64,000 nt of DNA from Pirellula staleyi DSM 6068. Its GTDB lineage: Bacteria; Planctomycetota; Planctomycetia; Pirellulales; Pirellulaceae. The DNA lies in assembly GCF_000025185.1 (NCBI RefSeq), contig NC_013720.1, positions 248,001 to 312,000 of the forward strand, read 5' to 3'. The notes beneath the pieces are model-generated. The model was not told the DNA's origin. It made no database searches and saw only the letters and a list, made by a program, of their open reading frames with translations. Positions 8,705 through 23,955 of the stretch are shown here, one piece after another; position 1 is the stretch's first letter, and each line of letters opens with the position of its first letter. The position numbers and the translations under genes are program-made.

Positions 8705-10210
8705 TTAGATGCCGTAGAGCGGCGCGAGCTTATCGCGCAAGCTCCGAACGAGCGACTCGTGCGAGAGTGGCTTCCCGGTCACGAGTTGCACCAGCTGCGA
8801 GGCGGTGTAGTTACGACCACGCGTATGGATGTTGTCGCGGAGCCATTCCAGAAGCGGACGGAACTCGCCACGAGCAAACTGCGCATCGAGATCTCCCAGC
8901 ACGCGTCGCGCTTGATCGAAGAACTGCGCGGCGTAGAGATTGCCGAGCGAATAGGTGGGGAAGTAGCCGATCAAACCGGCCGACCAGTGAATGTCTTGCA
9001 AGCAGCCTTCGGCGTCGGTGCTCGGTTCGATGCCAAGATATTGCTTGTACTTCTCGCGCCAAGCGCCGGGGACATCCGCCGTCTTGAGGTCGCCACTCAG
9101 CAGCGCCTGCTCGAGCTCAAATCGGACGATGATATGCAGGTTGTACGTCGCTTCGTCTGCCTCTACGCGAATGAGCGACGGCTCCACGTGATTGACAGCG
9201 GCGTAGAACTGATCGGCTGAAACGTCCGACAGAGCGACCGGGAAGGTCGCCTTGGCTTGCGGAAAAAAGTGGGACCAGAACGAGCGACTCCGTCCTACGA
9301 GATTTTCCCACATGCGCGACTGCGACTCGTGAATCCCAAGCGACAAATAAGTTCCGGGGGGGAGCCCATACTGATCGCTCCGCAGCCCTTGGTCGTACAT
9401 GCCATGCCCCGCTTCATGCAGAATGCCGAAGAAGGCGCAGTTGAAGAACTTCTCTTGATAGCGGGTGGTGATGCGGCAGTCGCTCGGACCGACGCTCGAG
9501 CAAAAAGGATGATGCGTCACATCGAGCCGCCCGCGCTGAAAATCAAAGCCGATCGCAGCGGCAGCGGCTCGTCCAAACGCCTCTTGGGCGGCTGTAGGAA
9601 ACTCGCGCGCGAGGATATCTACCTGGGGCTTTTTGCCCGACTGCAGAATCGCCTGCACAAGCGGAACCAGTTCGGTCCGGAGTTCGGCCAGCACGAGCGC
9701 CACCTCGGTGCTTTTGGCATCGGGCTCGTAGTCATCGAGGAGCGCGTCGTAGGGATGGGCGACATAGCCAACCGCCTCGGCCTGCTCGCGCTTGAGTCCA
9801 AAAATCTTCTCCAAATGAGGCTGAAACTGCGAAAAATCGTTCGCTGCCCGAGCCTTTACCCACGCTTGCTGGCCAATCACCGTGGCATGCGTGAGTGCCT
9901 CGACCAGCTTCTGCGGCAGCTTCGATTGTTTGTCGAAGTCGCGCTTCATTTGATGAATGGTCGCCGCAAAATCGCTATGAGGATCTTCCTTCGCTGCATC
10001 GGCAGCCAGCGACGCGAGGAGTTCTCCGACGCGCGGGCTTGTTCGTTTCTGATGAGCGAGTCCCGAGAGATAGGTCATCTGCTCGGCACGAAACTCACCC
10101 GCTGCGGGTGGCATGTAGGTTTGTTCGTCCCAGCCCAAGAGAGATTCGACCGACTGGACCAAAGAGATTTCGCGCGCGAGCGACTTGAGTTCATCTAGCG
10201 GTGAGGTCAT
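8705..10210 (-). CDS. M32 family metallocarboxypeptidase (Taq type)
   Basis: A protein of 501 residues, the normal length of thermostable carboxypeptidase 1. The zinc motif H265-E-A-G-H269 is intact, and downstream segments (GIHESQSRMWENLVGRS and HIIVRFELEQALLSGDL) are typical of M32. It removes C-terminal residues from peptides in the cytoplasm, except Pro; there is no signal sequence. I chose ATG at 10210; a TTG at 10228 would add six residues. It stands alone, without obvious operon partners. Confidence 0.95.
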   Translation of the reverse strand: MTSPLDELKSLAREISLVQSVESLLGWDEQTYMPPAAGEFRAEQMTYLSGLAHQKRTSPRVGELLASLAADAAKEDPHSDFAATIHQMKRDFDKQSKLPQKLVEALTHATVIGQQAWVKARAANDFSQFQPHLEKIFGLKREQAEAVGYVAHPYDALLDDYEPDAKSTEVALVLAELRTELVPLVQAILQSGKKPQVDILAREFPTAAQEAFGRAAAAAIGFDFQRGRLDVTHHPFCSSVGPSDCRITTRYQEKFFNCAFFGILHEAGHGMYDQGLRSDQYGLPPGTYLSLGIHESQSRMWENLVGRSRSFWSHFFPQAKATFPVALSDVSADQFYAAVNHVEPSLIRVEADEATYNLHIIVRFELEQALLSGDLKTADVPGAWREKYKQYLGIEPSTDAEGCLQDIHWSAGLIGYFPTYSLGNLYAAQFFDQARRVLGDLDAQFARGEFRPLLEWLRDNIHTRGRNYTASQLVQLVTGKPLSHESLVRSLRDKLAPLYGI

Positions 10211-10431
10211 CGAGTTATCCAGAGGCAAGGGACAAGAATCGGGCCGACCATTGCGGCACGCGGTGCAGATCGTGGCTCGTTATTCTAGCGCGCAGCGCCG
10301 ACGGGAATAAGCGGGGGCGACTCTCGCGCGGGTGATCGGTGCGAGTTTCGTCGCGAAGTTTTGCAGCCGTAGCGAAGAATGTTATGTGCAGCTGTAGACG
10401 CTGCGGCTGTCACAAGCGGAGTGCCGCGCAA

Positions 10432-10788
10432 CTAGAAGCCGCCGAGATTCTGCTCGATCTGTTCGCTGCGACGATCGGTGAAGAAGCCGCTCGGCTTGGC
10501 ATCGGGGCTGGCGGGACCGCTGCTACGGACCCCTTCGCTCATGCCGCCACTCCAACCTTTAAAACCGGGGCCTTTGAGCTGCTCCCAGGTTCCCTGACAG
10601 CCGGTGGAAGTGAGCGCCACGCTCCCGATCACCAGCGCGATGGCAGCGACGATTTTGCGTGCACTCGTGGCTACAGGTGGTCGCTTGAGCCCTGTCATCC
10701 GGCCGCGCTGCGACACCATCTGCCACAAGCGAGCCTTGCGCGCTAGGGCAAAGAAACTGGTGAGACGTGCTTTGGATTTTGCAGCCAC
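10432..10788 (-). CDS. Small exported or membrane hypothetical protein
   Basis: An open frame of 118 residues with a possible GTG start at 10788; ATG codons at 10719 and 10698 are alternatives, and I cannot decide between them. It has a strongly basic N-terminus, one hydrophobic segment (KIVAAIALVIGSVALTSTGC) that could be a signal anchor or lipobox-like site, and a Gly/Pro/Ser-rich tail ending EQIEQNLGGF. The C-terminal pattern (SGFFTDRRSEQIEQNLG) is one I associate with small planctomycete proteins, but no function is known. Confidence 0.5.
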   Translation of the reverse strand: MAAKSKARLTSFFALARKARLWQMVSQRGRMTGLKRPPVATSARKIVAAIALVIGSVALTSTGCQGTWEQLKGPGFKGWSGGMSEGVRSSGPASPDAKPSGFFTDRRSEQIEQNLGGF

Positions 10789-11005
10789 GGGGAGTATCCA
10801 CGAGAGTCGCGAGCCGAACGAAACGGGATGCTTCTATCGCAAAAACGAGCCAATCGTTCCAGATCGTTTTTGGTGGAGCGATAACCGCTTGCTAGCAACG
10901 CTGGCTTCCAATCAGCAGACTTAAGGGGTGCTGATCGTAGCCACCTTCGGCTCCTGATCGAAGGGAAACTGATGACGAATGGCTGTCGCCTCACCCTTGT
11001 GTGGA

Positions 11006-11572
11006 TTAATGCACGACGATGGTCGCCTCGGGAAATTCTGCGAACAGCTCGGCATACTCCGGCACGGTGAAAAGCAGCTGGCGTAGCGCGCGCTGATTAC
11101 TCGAGTTCAGTAGCGATTCTGCATGCTCGGCGCAGAGTAGCACGGGGAGTGTGACCGATCGTTCGTGACCGAATTCGCGATCCTCTTGCTCGGCTGGCAG
11201 TTTTCGCAAAAAGTCAAATAGCATCGGTATGACCGCGGTAAGAAAAGCACTCAGGAATCCGATGGCATAATTGTTGGAGCGAGCCTCTTTCACCCACGGC
11301 CGTTCGCACTGAATGAGCAGTTCGCTCACTTGGTCGACTCGCCGATCGCACTTCAGGCAAAACGTTCCGCGCGGCAACTCCCCCTGCTGCTTCAAACGAT
11401 TGATCTTATCGATCGCATTGGTTTCAAAACCTCCTTGGCCTGACAGGGCTCGCAACTGGCTGAGGCGAGGAACCTGCAGCTGTTTGCCACAACGGCACGA
11501 CACTCGGTCCCCTGCTTGCTGGGGCCCCACTTCGAGCGTTAATCCACAGGCGCACGCAAGCTGGTAAGTCAT
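11006..11572 (-). CDS. Zinc-ribbon protein with possible membrane segment
   Basis: A protein of 188 residues from the ATG at 11572; an upstream in-frame start at 11662 would add 30 residues that do not fit the family. It opens with a zinc ribbon (CACGLTLEV ... CRCGKQL) of the type found at the N-terminus of many planctomycete proteins. A second Cys pair (CLKCDRRV) follows at about residue 75, then a hydrophobic stretch (AIGFLSAFLTAVIPMLF) and a late Cys-His (LLCAEHAE). It may bind zinc and associate with the membrane. The function is unknown. Confidence 0.65.
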   Translation of the reverse strand: MTYQLACACGLTLEVGPQQAGDRVSCRCGKQLQVPRLSQLRALSGQGGFETNAIDKINRLKQQGELPRGTFCLKCDRRVDQVSELLIQCERPWVKEARSNNYAIGFLSAFLTAVIPMLFDFLRKLPAEQEDREFGHERSVTLPVLLCAEHAESLLNSSNQRALRQLLFTVPEYAELFAEFPEATIVVH

Positions 11573-11889
11573 AGGTAGATCGAGGGGCAAGCAGGAAAGT
11601 TGGATCCGCGCGAACAATCGCTCTAAGATCGTTACGACCAGCATAAACATCATCACTCGCATGGACTAGCATTACAGTTGCCAGTTTGAGGCGATGATAC
11701 TTCGAGAGGGATCAACTTCGATGGCGATGAATGAGGATGAAGTCGTCTTGCGTTTCCGCAGGATACTTTCTTGAAGAATCGAGCACGGTTGGTAGCGGTT
11801 GTTTTAGCTCAGGTTGCTAGTAACTAGAAATAGATGCCTCACGCACGCCGCATCTTCCGTGCGATATGCCCTAGCGATGCCCCACGCTT
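11573..11889. other. Divergent intergenic region
   Basis: About 315 bases between the zinc-ribbon gene (-) and the condensation-type enzyme (+). It presumably holds both promoters. I see no defined operator, repeat or small gene. Confidence 0.35.
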
Positions 11890-13278
11890 ATGTTTCCACT
11901 TCCACTCGCTGCGATTGAGGAGTACTTCCTCCACGAAGATCGACCGGCCTATCCGTGTTTGATTTTCTGGCGATTGGCATTCGAGGGAACGCTTCGGCCG
12001 GAGTGGCTGGAAGAGGCGCTCGAAGTGGCGCGGTCGAGGCATCCGCTCCTCTCGAGCCGTGTGAAAAAAGAGCGCGGCGTTTGGAGATGGGAACCGGCCA
12101 CCGATCCAATTCCCATTCAGTGGCACGAACGCTCGCCCATCGAGATGTGGGAGCAAGGAGAATGGCCCACTGCGCGGCATCAGCCGCTGCAAGAGGAAGT
12201 GGGACTGAGGCTGATCGTGACAATGGATCATCACGCAGCCGATGTGGTGCTTGTGATGCACCACAGCACTTGCGATGGTCTGGGGGGAGCAAGCTTTCTG
12301 CAGGATCTGTTCCTGGCCTATCAGGCTCTCTCGGAAAAACGAGATCCGCGCGAGAAGTTGCCGGCGATCTGCGACGAGAAGCTCGCGCTGCGAGGCAGTT
12401 TTGGACTCACGCGCCAGCAAATGCGCGGCATGATTCCCGAGCAACTGACGGCGTGGCGCGGGATTTTGCAATTTCTGATGCGAAAACCACAGCCGATTTT
12501 GCCTCATACGCCGCGCAAAAGTGCCGCTCCGTTGCCAGAGATCTATCCCGCCATCGTCACGCGCCGCGTGAGCGCGCAGCAGGCCGATTTGCTCAGCAGC
12601 GCAGCGAAAGCCGAGCGGACCACCAGCAACACGATGCTGATTCGTGATTACTTCTGGGGAATCGAGAACTTCCGGCAGTCGCAAGGGGTTAATCGACCGC
12701 AGGACTGGATTCGGCTGATGGTGCCGATCAGCTTGCGCTCGAAAGTGCTCGATGGAATTTCAGCTGCCAACGTGGTGAGCGTGGTGTTTCTCGATCGCCG
12801 AGAAATTGCGTCCCTTACACGCTCGCAACTGGCGAAAACCGTGCACGACGAAATGAAGCTGATCATGGACTATCAGCTCGGCTATACCTTCATCATCAGT
12901 CTTGTCGCGCGGCGCTATTTGCCCGGCGGTCTGCAAGGTGCAGCTGCCGGCGAGCCCTGCGTTCTCTCGAGCATCCTCACGAATCTGGGGCGTGCACTGG
13001 GGAAGATGCCGCTACCGGTCGTCAACGGACATTTGCAGATTGGCAACCTCACGCTGCGAAGCGCCGAGGCAATTGCTCCGCTACGCCCCGGCTGTGTCGC
13101 CGCCACCTCGCTGATGTTTTACGGCGATGGCTTTACGATCAGCTCGCAGTACGATCCAGAAATTCTCACGCGCGAAAAAGCCAATCTGTTTATTGATGGT
13201 TTTGTGAGCCAAATCGAGCAAACCATCAGCGAGCAACCCGCCCAAAAATCGCCGCGTACAAGTTCCAGTACGTCTTAA
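11890..13278 (+). CDS. Stand-alone condensation-domain / acyltransferase-like protein
   Basis: A protein of 462 residues belonging by pattern to the chloramphenicol acetyltransferase/condensation-domain superfamily, which includes WES/DGAT wax ester synthases and PapA-type acyltransferases. The signature HHxxxDG is intact at H124-H125-S-T-C-D129-G130; the second His is the catalytic base of the family. The N-terminal pattern (an EYF-L segment and LEEALEVARSRHPLLSSRV) also fits. A DFGWG-type structural motif is not obvious. It probably joins an acyl group to an alcohol or amine in the cytoplasm. No adenylation, carrier-protein or ketosynthase gene is adjacent, so a free-standing role in lipid or wax ester formation is an inference. 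Confidence 0.75.
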   Translation: MFPLPLAAIEEYFLHEDRPAYPCLIFWRLAFEGTLRPEWLEEALEVARSRHPLLSSRVKKERGVWRWEPATDPIPIQWHERSPIEMWEQGEWPTARHQPLQEEVGLRLIVTMDHHAADVVLVMHHSTCDGLGGASFLQDLFLAYQALSEKRDPREKLPAICDEKLALRGSFGLTRQQMRGMIPEQLTAWRGILQFLMRKPQPILPHTPRKSAAPLPEIYPAIVTRRVSAQQADLLSSAAKAERTTSNTMLIRDYFWGIENFRQSQGVNRPQDWIRLMVPISLRSKVLDGISAANVVSVVFLDRREIASLTRSQLAKTVHDEMKLIMDYQLGYTFIISLVARRYLPGGLQGAAAGEPCVLSSILTNLGRALGKMPLPVVNGHLQIGNLTLRSAEAIAPLRPGCVAATSLMFYGDGFTISSQYDPEILTREKANLFIDGFVSQIEQTISEQPAQKSPRTSSSTS

Positions 13279-13291
13279 AACGCAAACCATC

Positions 13292-13328
13292 AGATGCCAT
13301 GGGAAGATCTCACAAGTGAGTGGCATCT
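13292..13328. terminator. Two-tier hairpin between convergent genes
   Basis: AGATGCCA (13292-13299) pairs with TGGCATCT (13321-13328), and a nested CTCAC/GTGAG stem with a 2-base loop lies at 13309-13320. It is placed between the stops of convergent genes (13278 + and 13371 -). There is no long T-run. Confidence 0.5.
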
Positions 13329-13370
13329 TAAGTTAGTCGCGTCTACGCTTTGAACGAGAACCGCTGCTGG

Positions 13371-14198
13371 CTACTCGTCGGCTAAGTCATCTAGCACCTG
13401 ACATAGGTTCTCGATCGACTGACGCGCGAGATGCTCGACCCCTGGTGTGTAGTCGAAGACCTCGACACTCACCCAGCCACGATAGTCGATTTCCTGCAGC
13501 GTGCTGAGGATCGGATGGAAGTCGACTTCCCCCATACCGGGACCCTGGCGATTAGGGTCGTTCGCGTGGAAGTGATGCAGCAGCGACCTGTGGGTGCGAA
13601 GCAGATCGGGAATCGGAATGGTTTCGGTCGACATCGCTTTGACATCGAGATGCAGTCGCACATTCGCCGAGCCGATGCGCTCGATCAAATCGGCTCCCGA
13701 TGCAGCGGTGTTTAAGAAGTCACCCTCTTGAGGTCCTAGCGGCTCGACGGCGATGGTCACCCCGCATTCTTCGAGTGTCGGCAGGGCCCGGGTGATGCAG
13801 TCGGCTGCCAGATCGAGTGCTTGTTCGTGCGTCACGCCGGGAAGCAGATTGCGCTGCAGCGGCGAGCCTAGCACCATCAAATTGCCCCCCAAGTCGCGAC
13901 ACAAGTGGGCCAAATCGGCCAGATAGTCCCCTGTCCGGTGGCGGACCTCTTTATCCGGCGTCGTGAGATAAAAACCGCTCGTTTTTGCTAGCAGCCAGTG
14001 CAGACCAATGATCTCAAGATCTGCCTTTTCCGCGAGTTGCCTCAGTTCTGCCCGTTGAGCCGCTGTCACCTCAGTCGCGAGGCCCGCCAGGGTGAACGGA
14101 GCGACCTCCATACCGGTGTAACCCAGTTCGCGAGCAAAATGAAACGCCTTCTCGTGCGGCCAGTCCTGAAAAGTCTCGTTGCAGATCGCAAATTTCAT
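13371..14198 (-). CDS. Sugar phosphate isomerase/epimerase-like TIM barrel (AP endonuclease 2 family)
   Basis: A protein of 275 residues. I chose ATG at 14198 (preceded by GAGAGA), because the family starts here (MKFAICNETF); the frame continues upstream but with unlikely content. Strand and helix order and motifs such as GYTGMEVAPF, GLHWLL, VAVEPLGPQEGDFLNT, HLDVKAMS, HFHANDPNR and GWVSVEVFDY fit the xylose-isomerase-like TIM-barrel fold, with metal-binding Glu, Asp, His and Glu in the usual places. It would isomerise or epimerise a sugar or polyol in the cytoplasm. The substrate is not evident from neighbours. Confidence 0.88.
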   Translation of the reverse strand: MKFAICNETFQDWPHEKAFHFARELGYTGMEVAPFTLAGLATEVTAAQRAELRQLAEKADLEIIGLHWLLAKTSGFYLTTPDKEVRHRTGDYLADLAHLCRDLGGNLMVLGSPLQRNLLPGVTHEQALDLAADCITRALPTLEECGVTIAVEPLGPQEGDFLNTAASGADLIERIGSANVRLHLDVKAMSTETIPIPDLLRTHRSLLHHFHANDPNRQGPGMGEVDFHPILSTLQEIDYRGWVSVEVFDYTPGVEHLARQSIENLCQVLDDLADE

Positions 14199-14510
14199 GG
14201 CCGAAGTCTCTCGTAGCTGGCAAAACGGTCGAGTTTCCAAGTTTTTGAACAATACCCGAGCGAGCGGCGGTTCTCTATAGGTTGCCAGTGGCTGACTCTT
14301 AGTGCGGGGCTGGAAGTCGAGCAAGCCAGAGGCTTTAGCAGCGATGGTCACGCGTTTCGGGAAATGAGTTTCCTTGACGCCGGGGCGAGCGGTGGTCGAT
14401 ATCACCTTGGGGGAACGCATCGAAAGATTGACATTGGTTTTTCGTTCCCCTTATACTAAGTGAGCTTGGTTCTCTCGCCTCAGCCTATCCCACCCACTGG
14501 AGTAAACCCG

Positions 14511-15980
14511 ATGCTTTGCATTCCCGGCCAGCCCGGCAAAGACCTTTGCGACCGACATCTGGGGGTTACTCGCCGCGATTTGCTGCGTGTGGGTGGTTCA
14601 GCAATCATGGGGATGACGCTCGGCCAAATGATGTCGCTGCAAAGCGCGTCGGCCAGCACCACCTCAAGTGGCGGCCCAGGCTGGGGCAAAGCCAAGAGCG
14701 TGATCATGGTCTACCTGCAAGGTGGCCCAAGTCACCTGGATCTTTGGGACCCGAAGACCAACGTTCCCGACAACGTGAAGAGCGCGTTTGCGATGACCGG
14801 GAGCAAGGTTCCTGGGATGGAACTGACCGAACTTCTGCCGAAGTTTGGCCAAGTGACCGACAAACTTTCGCTCATTCGCTCGATGAGCTATTCGCCGGTG
14901 GGATTGTTCAACCACACCGCTGCGATCTACCAGCTGCACACTGGCTACACAGCCGACAAAGTGAGCCCTTCCGGCCAGTTGGAACCCCCGACTCCGAAAG
15001 ACTATCCGACGTTTGGCTCGAACATCGTTCGTCTGAAGCCGCCAGAAGTCGACATGCTTCCGTTCGTGATGATGCCCCGCCCGCTGCAAGAGAGCAACGT
15101 GGTGAATAAGTCGGGAACAGCCGGCTTTTTGGGCCGCGCGTTTGACCCCTACTATCTGTTTCCGCAAGGCGATGACATGGATATGGCCAAAATGGACCGT
15201 ATCCGTGTCGACGATTTGACCCTTCGTCCCGAAGTGAGCGAATCACGTCTGGGACGCCGGGCCAAACTCCGCGACATGATCAATAACGGCATGCCCGAGA
15301 TGGACAAAGCCGTCGCAAAGTATGACCTGGACAAGTATTACGACTCGGCACTCAGCCTGATCATGTCGGGTCGTGCCCGCGAGGCATTCTCGCTCGACAA
15401 AGAGTCGACCGCGATGCGCGAGTTGTACGGGCGGAACACCTTCGGCCAAAGCTGCCTCCTAGCGCGTCGCCTTGTGGAAGCCGGAACCCGTGTGGTGGAA
15501 GTGATTTGGCCCAAGGTGGCCAACAGCGACAACCACTCGTGGGACGTGCACACTGGCCTGACCAAGCGGATGAAGGACCAAGCTGCTCCGATGCTCGATT
15601 CGGGCCTTTCGGCTTTGATCTCCGATCTCGATGATCGCGGGCTCTTGGACGAGACGCTCGTGGTGGCTCTGGGTGAGTTCGGCCGCAGCCCTCAGCGTGG
15701 CGTAAGTACCTCTGGCAACGGCAATAGCGACGACGGCCGTGATCACTGGCCTTACTGCTACACCGCTGTCGTAGCGGGTGCTGGAGTGAAGAAGGGCTTT
15801 GTGCTCGGCAAGAGCGATCAAACCGGCAGTGCCCCGCTCGATAACCCGGTGCACCCCATCGAACTGCTGGCAACGATCTACCACGCCGTGGGGATCAACC
15901 CGCAGACGATTGTTTATAACCACCTCAATCAGCCACGCGAACTCGTGAAGGCCGATCCAGTGACCAAGTTGTTTGCCTAA
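14511..15980 (+). CDS. DUF1501 protein with Tat signal
   Basis: A protein of 489 residues. ATG at 14511 follows GGAG at 14499-14502. A twin-arginine signal ([11 protein letters not shown], then a hydrophobic stretch to SASA) indicates folded export by the Tat system. The body has the DUF1501 hallmarks [21 protein letters not shown] and [16 protein letters not shown]1501 proteins have an alkaline-phosphatase/sulfatase-like fold and are greatly expanded in planctomycetes; their activity is not established. Usually a DUF1549/DUF1553 partner gene lies beside them. Here none does, unlike the copy at 57594. Confidence 0.93.
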   Translation: MLCIPGQPGKDLCDRHLGVTRRDLLRVGGSAIMGMTLGQMMSLQSASASTTSSGGPGWGKAKSVIMVYLQGGPSHLDLWDPKTNVPDNVKSAFAMTGSKVPGMELTELLPKFGQVTDKLSLIRSMSYSPVGLFNHTAAIYQLHTGYTADKVSPSGQLEPPTPKDYPTFGSNIVRLKPPEVDMLPFVMMPRPLQESNVVNKSGTAGFLGRAFDPYYLFPQGDDMDMAKMDRIRVDDLTLRPEVSESRLGRRAKLRDMINNGMPEMDKAVAKYDLDKYYDSALSLIMSGRAREAFSLDKESTAMRELYGRNTFGQSCLLARRLVEAGTRVVEVIWPKVANSDNHSWDVHTGLTKRMKDQAAPMLDSGLSALISDLDDRGLLDETLVVALGEFGRSPQRGVSTSGNGNSDDGRDHWPYCYTAVVAGAGVKKGFVLGKSDQTGSAPLDNPVHPIELLATIYHAVGINPQTIVYNHLNQPRELVKADPVTKLFA

Positions 15981-16011
15981 AGCAACTTACGACATTCAGT
16001 TCAACACCGAG

Positions 16012-16048
16012 CCACGCCCGAAGGCCCCCGCTTTCTGGCGTGGTTTTT
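16012..16048 (+). terminator. Rho-independent terminator after DUF1501 gene
   Basis: CCACGCC (16012-16018) pairs with GGCGTGG (16037-16043), followed directly by TTTTT. It lies 32 bases after the stop codon. Confidence 0.8.
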
Positions 16049-16340
16049 CGTTTCTTGATCCACGCTGGATGCACCGGCTCAGTTGCTTCGCGAAGGCTCG
16101 GCCGAGATCCTTCGGTTCGAAAAATCGCCAGAAAAGATTTGAAAACAAGTTCCCCTCGATCGGCAAAGTGGATTACCTCTCCAACATGCCGGAATTTGCG
16201 AGCTAGCACGTAGCGCGACTTCGAGGTACTCGGACTGCGTGAATCTAGGGAACTTTGCTGTAAGTAATGATCTGGCAGAGGCTTTGTGAGGTTTTCGCGA
16301 ACTGCAGATTCAGTTTTGCTAATAGTAGGTCGAGATAATT

Positions 16341-16450
16341 TTCAAAAACAGGTAATTGACCCGAACCTTTTGCGGTCTTATCCTGACCTGACTATCGCTA
16401 ATACTTCCTCCTCGCACTATCAGTTTTCCAGAAACTGACCTGTTTTTGAA
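16341..16450. promoter_or_regulatory. Long inverted repeat in the LysR promoter region
   Basis: TTCAAAAACAGGT (16341-16353) is exactly complementary to ACCTGTTTTTGAA (16438-16450). The 13-bp arms are 84 bases apart and the right arm ends 13 bases before the LysR start at 16464. The segment between is A+T-rich and holds the likely promoter. The arms could be two binding sites bridged by a regulator tetramer. A very large RNA hairpin is an alternative. Confidence 0.5.
16421..16437. promoter_or_regulatory. Palindromic putative LysR operator
   Basis: CAGTTT-tccag-AAACTG is a perfect 6-bp dyad with a 5-base spacer, matching the general T-N11-A shape of LysR recognition sites. It lies 26 bases before the LysR start codon, a good position for negative autoregulation. 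Assignment to this regulator is an inference. Confidence 0.5.
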
Positions 16451-16463
16451 GAAACTCTCCACC

Positions 16464-17555
16464 ATGCACCCGAAGTCGCTGAAAATCTTCTGCGATATCG
16501 TGCGCAGCCGAAGCTTTTCGCGCGCGGCGAGCGAGCATGGCATTTCGCAATCGCGAGCCAGTCAGATTGTCGATCAGCTGGAGGAACATCTCGGCGTGCT
16601 GCTGCTCGATCGGACGACCCGTCCGCTCGGCCTCACTCCCGAGGGAGAAGTCTATTACGAAGGTTGTCGCCGACTTGTCGCGCGCTACTTCGTGCTGGAA
16701 GAACAAGTCCGCACACTGCACCAGGAAGTCGCCGGACGCGTGAGTGTCGCCTCGATCTACTCGATCGGGCTGTCGCACATGAATCGGATCGTGCAGAACT
16801 TTCTGAAGCAGTATCCCAAGGCCAACGTGCGGCTGCAGTATCAGCATCCCCATCGCGTGATCGAAATGGTCGAAAACGACCAGGTCGATCTCGGTCTGGT
16901 GAGCTATCCCAAGTCGTCGCGCTCGATCAAAGCCACAGTCTGGCGTGAAGAGCCGATGGTGCTCGTCTGCAGCCCGACCCATCCTCTCGCCAAGCGTGAG
17001 AGTGTGAGTCTCGACGAACTCGACGGCCTGGAACTCGTCGGCTTCGATCCCGATCTCGAGATTCGTCACGAAATCGATCGCGCCCTCGCCTCGCACAATG
17101 TCGAGATGCGGATTGCGATGGAGTTCGACAACACCGAAACGATTAAGCAAGCGGTCGAAATCAACGCTGGCGTCAGCCTGCTGCCGCGCCCCACGGTCGA
17201 TCGCGAAGTGCTTGCTAAAACACTGGTAGCCATTCCGCTGTCGGGCATCGAACTCAAACGCCCGATTGGCATCATTTGTGCGCGTGGCAAAGAACTGGGG
17301 AGCACGGCTCAGCGGTTCATGCAACTGCTGCTGAGTCAGCCCGAAGTGCCACGCGAAATTCAATTGGACGAAGAGAGCGAACTTGCGCATCTCGACGATC
17401 GCGCATCCGCCTCGCAGCTTGCGAATCATTCCACGTCCGATGAACTCGCCGATCACGGCGCTACGGAACCAGGCGAGTTGGCGACATCGTCAGCTGCCAG
17501 TTCGAGTCTCGCGTCGCTCGCATCAGCGGCGTCTGCCAAAACAACTTCCTCGTAA
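16464..17555 (+). CDS. LysR family transcriptional regulator
   Basis: A protein of 363 residues. I chose ATG at 16464 over an in-frame TTG at 16446, because the helix-turn-helix domain then begins normally (MHPKSLKIFCDIVRSRSFS). The winged helix-turn-helix covers residues 1-60 (ASEHGISQSRASQIVDQLE; the LLLDRTTRPLGLTPEG wing), followed by the linker helix and a periplasmic-binding-protein-like effector domain at about residues 95-295. A Ser/Ala/Glu-rich tail of about 65 residues is longer than usual. It lies 69 bases before gltB on the same strand, so it may regulate glutamate synthase. Palindromes just upstream suggest it also controls itself. The effector is unknown. Confidence 0.92.
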   Translation: MHPKSLKIFCDIVRSRSFSRAASEHGISQSRASQIVDQLEEHLGVLLLDRTTRPLGLTPEGEVYYEGCRRLVARYFVLEEQVRTLHQEVAGRVSVASIYSIGLSHMNRIVQNFLKQYPKANVRLQYQHPHRVIEMVENDQVDLGLVSYPKSSRSIKATVWREEPMVLVCSPTHPLAKRESVSLDELDGLELVGFDPDLEIRHEIDRALASHNVEMRIAMEFDNTETIKQAVEINAGVSLLPRPTVDREVLAKTLVAIPLSGIELKRPIGIICARGKELGSTAQRFMQLLLSQPEVPREIQLDEESELAHLDDRASASQLANHSTSDELADHGATEPGELATSSAASSSLASLASAASAKTTSS

Positions 17556-17624
17556 CCATCTGGCTCGCGAGGATGCTGGAGCAATCGGCTCCACGACTTG
17601 CGGGTCGCACTGTCAGGTGAACGC

Positions 17625-23715
<6,091 letters not shown>

Positions 23716-23754
23716 GGAAGGGGTCAGAGAATAGAGGTCAGAGGCCAGATGTAG

Positions 23755-23771
23755 GGCCGGTTCCACCGGCC
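23755..23771. repeat. Palindromic hairpin GGCCGGT/ACCGGCC
   Basis: A perfect 7-bp stem with a 3-base loop in the sequence GTAGGGCCGGTTCCACCGGCC, in the spacer after gltD. The form (GTAGG followed by a short palindrome) is like that at 54865, suggesting a family of dispersed hairpins. Confidence 0.5.
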
Positions 23772-23807
23772 GACTTGCACTCACTGTTTACGAATCGACT
23801 TCTTCAC

Positions 23808-23829
23808 CCCAGGTTGCTCGCAACCTGGG
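23808..23829. repeat. Perfect 10-bp hairpin CCCAGGTTGC
   Basis: CCCAGGTTGC (23808-23817) pairs with GCAACCTGGG (23820-23829) across a 2-base loop. It lies in the non-coding spacer between gltD and a convergent gene and has no T-run, so it looks like a palindromic repeat unit rather than a terminator. Confidence 0.5.
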
Positions 23830-23904
23830 TTTACAAGAGGCATCGACAACTCGACTCCCCTGCTCCATTACCTCCCGCCTAATCTTCCAATCTAACAACA
23901 TCCC

Positions 23905-23943
23905 AAGGGAAGCTTTCTTTAAACAAGAGAGCTTCCCTTTTTT
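23905..23943 (+). terminator. Strong Rho-independent terminator of the gltBD operon
   Basis: AAGGGAAGCT (23905-23914) pairs with AGCTTCCCTT (23930-23939), with further pairing inside (TCTT/AAGA), followed by TTTTG. It lies 190 bases after gltD and just before the stop of the convergent gene at 23956. Confidence 0.85.
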
Positions 23944-23955
23944 GTGACTAAATCC

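Noticed and set aside
8603-10198. Plus-strand frames opposite the M32 carboxypeptidase
   Set aside because: Shadow of a complete enzyme with an intact HEAGH site.
11839-12684. Minus-strand frame of 281 residues opposite the condensation-type gene
   Set aside because: The plus-strand product carries HHxxxDG and is the real gene.
15973-16206. Plus-strand frame of 77 residues after DUF1501
   Set aside because: It runs through the terminator at 16012-16048 and has no ribosome site.
16398-17456. Minus-strand frame of 352 residues opposite the LysR gene
   Set aside because: Antisense shadow; the LysR helix-turn-helix is clear on the plus strand.
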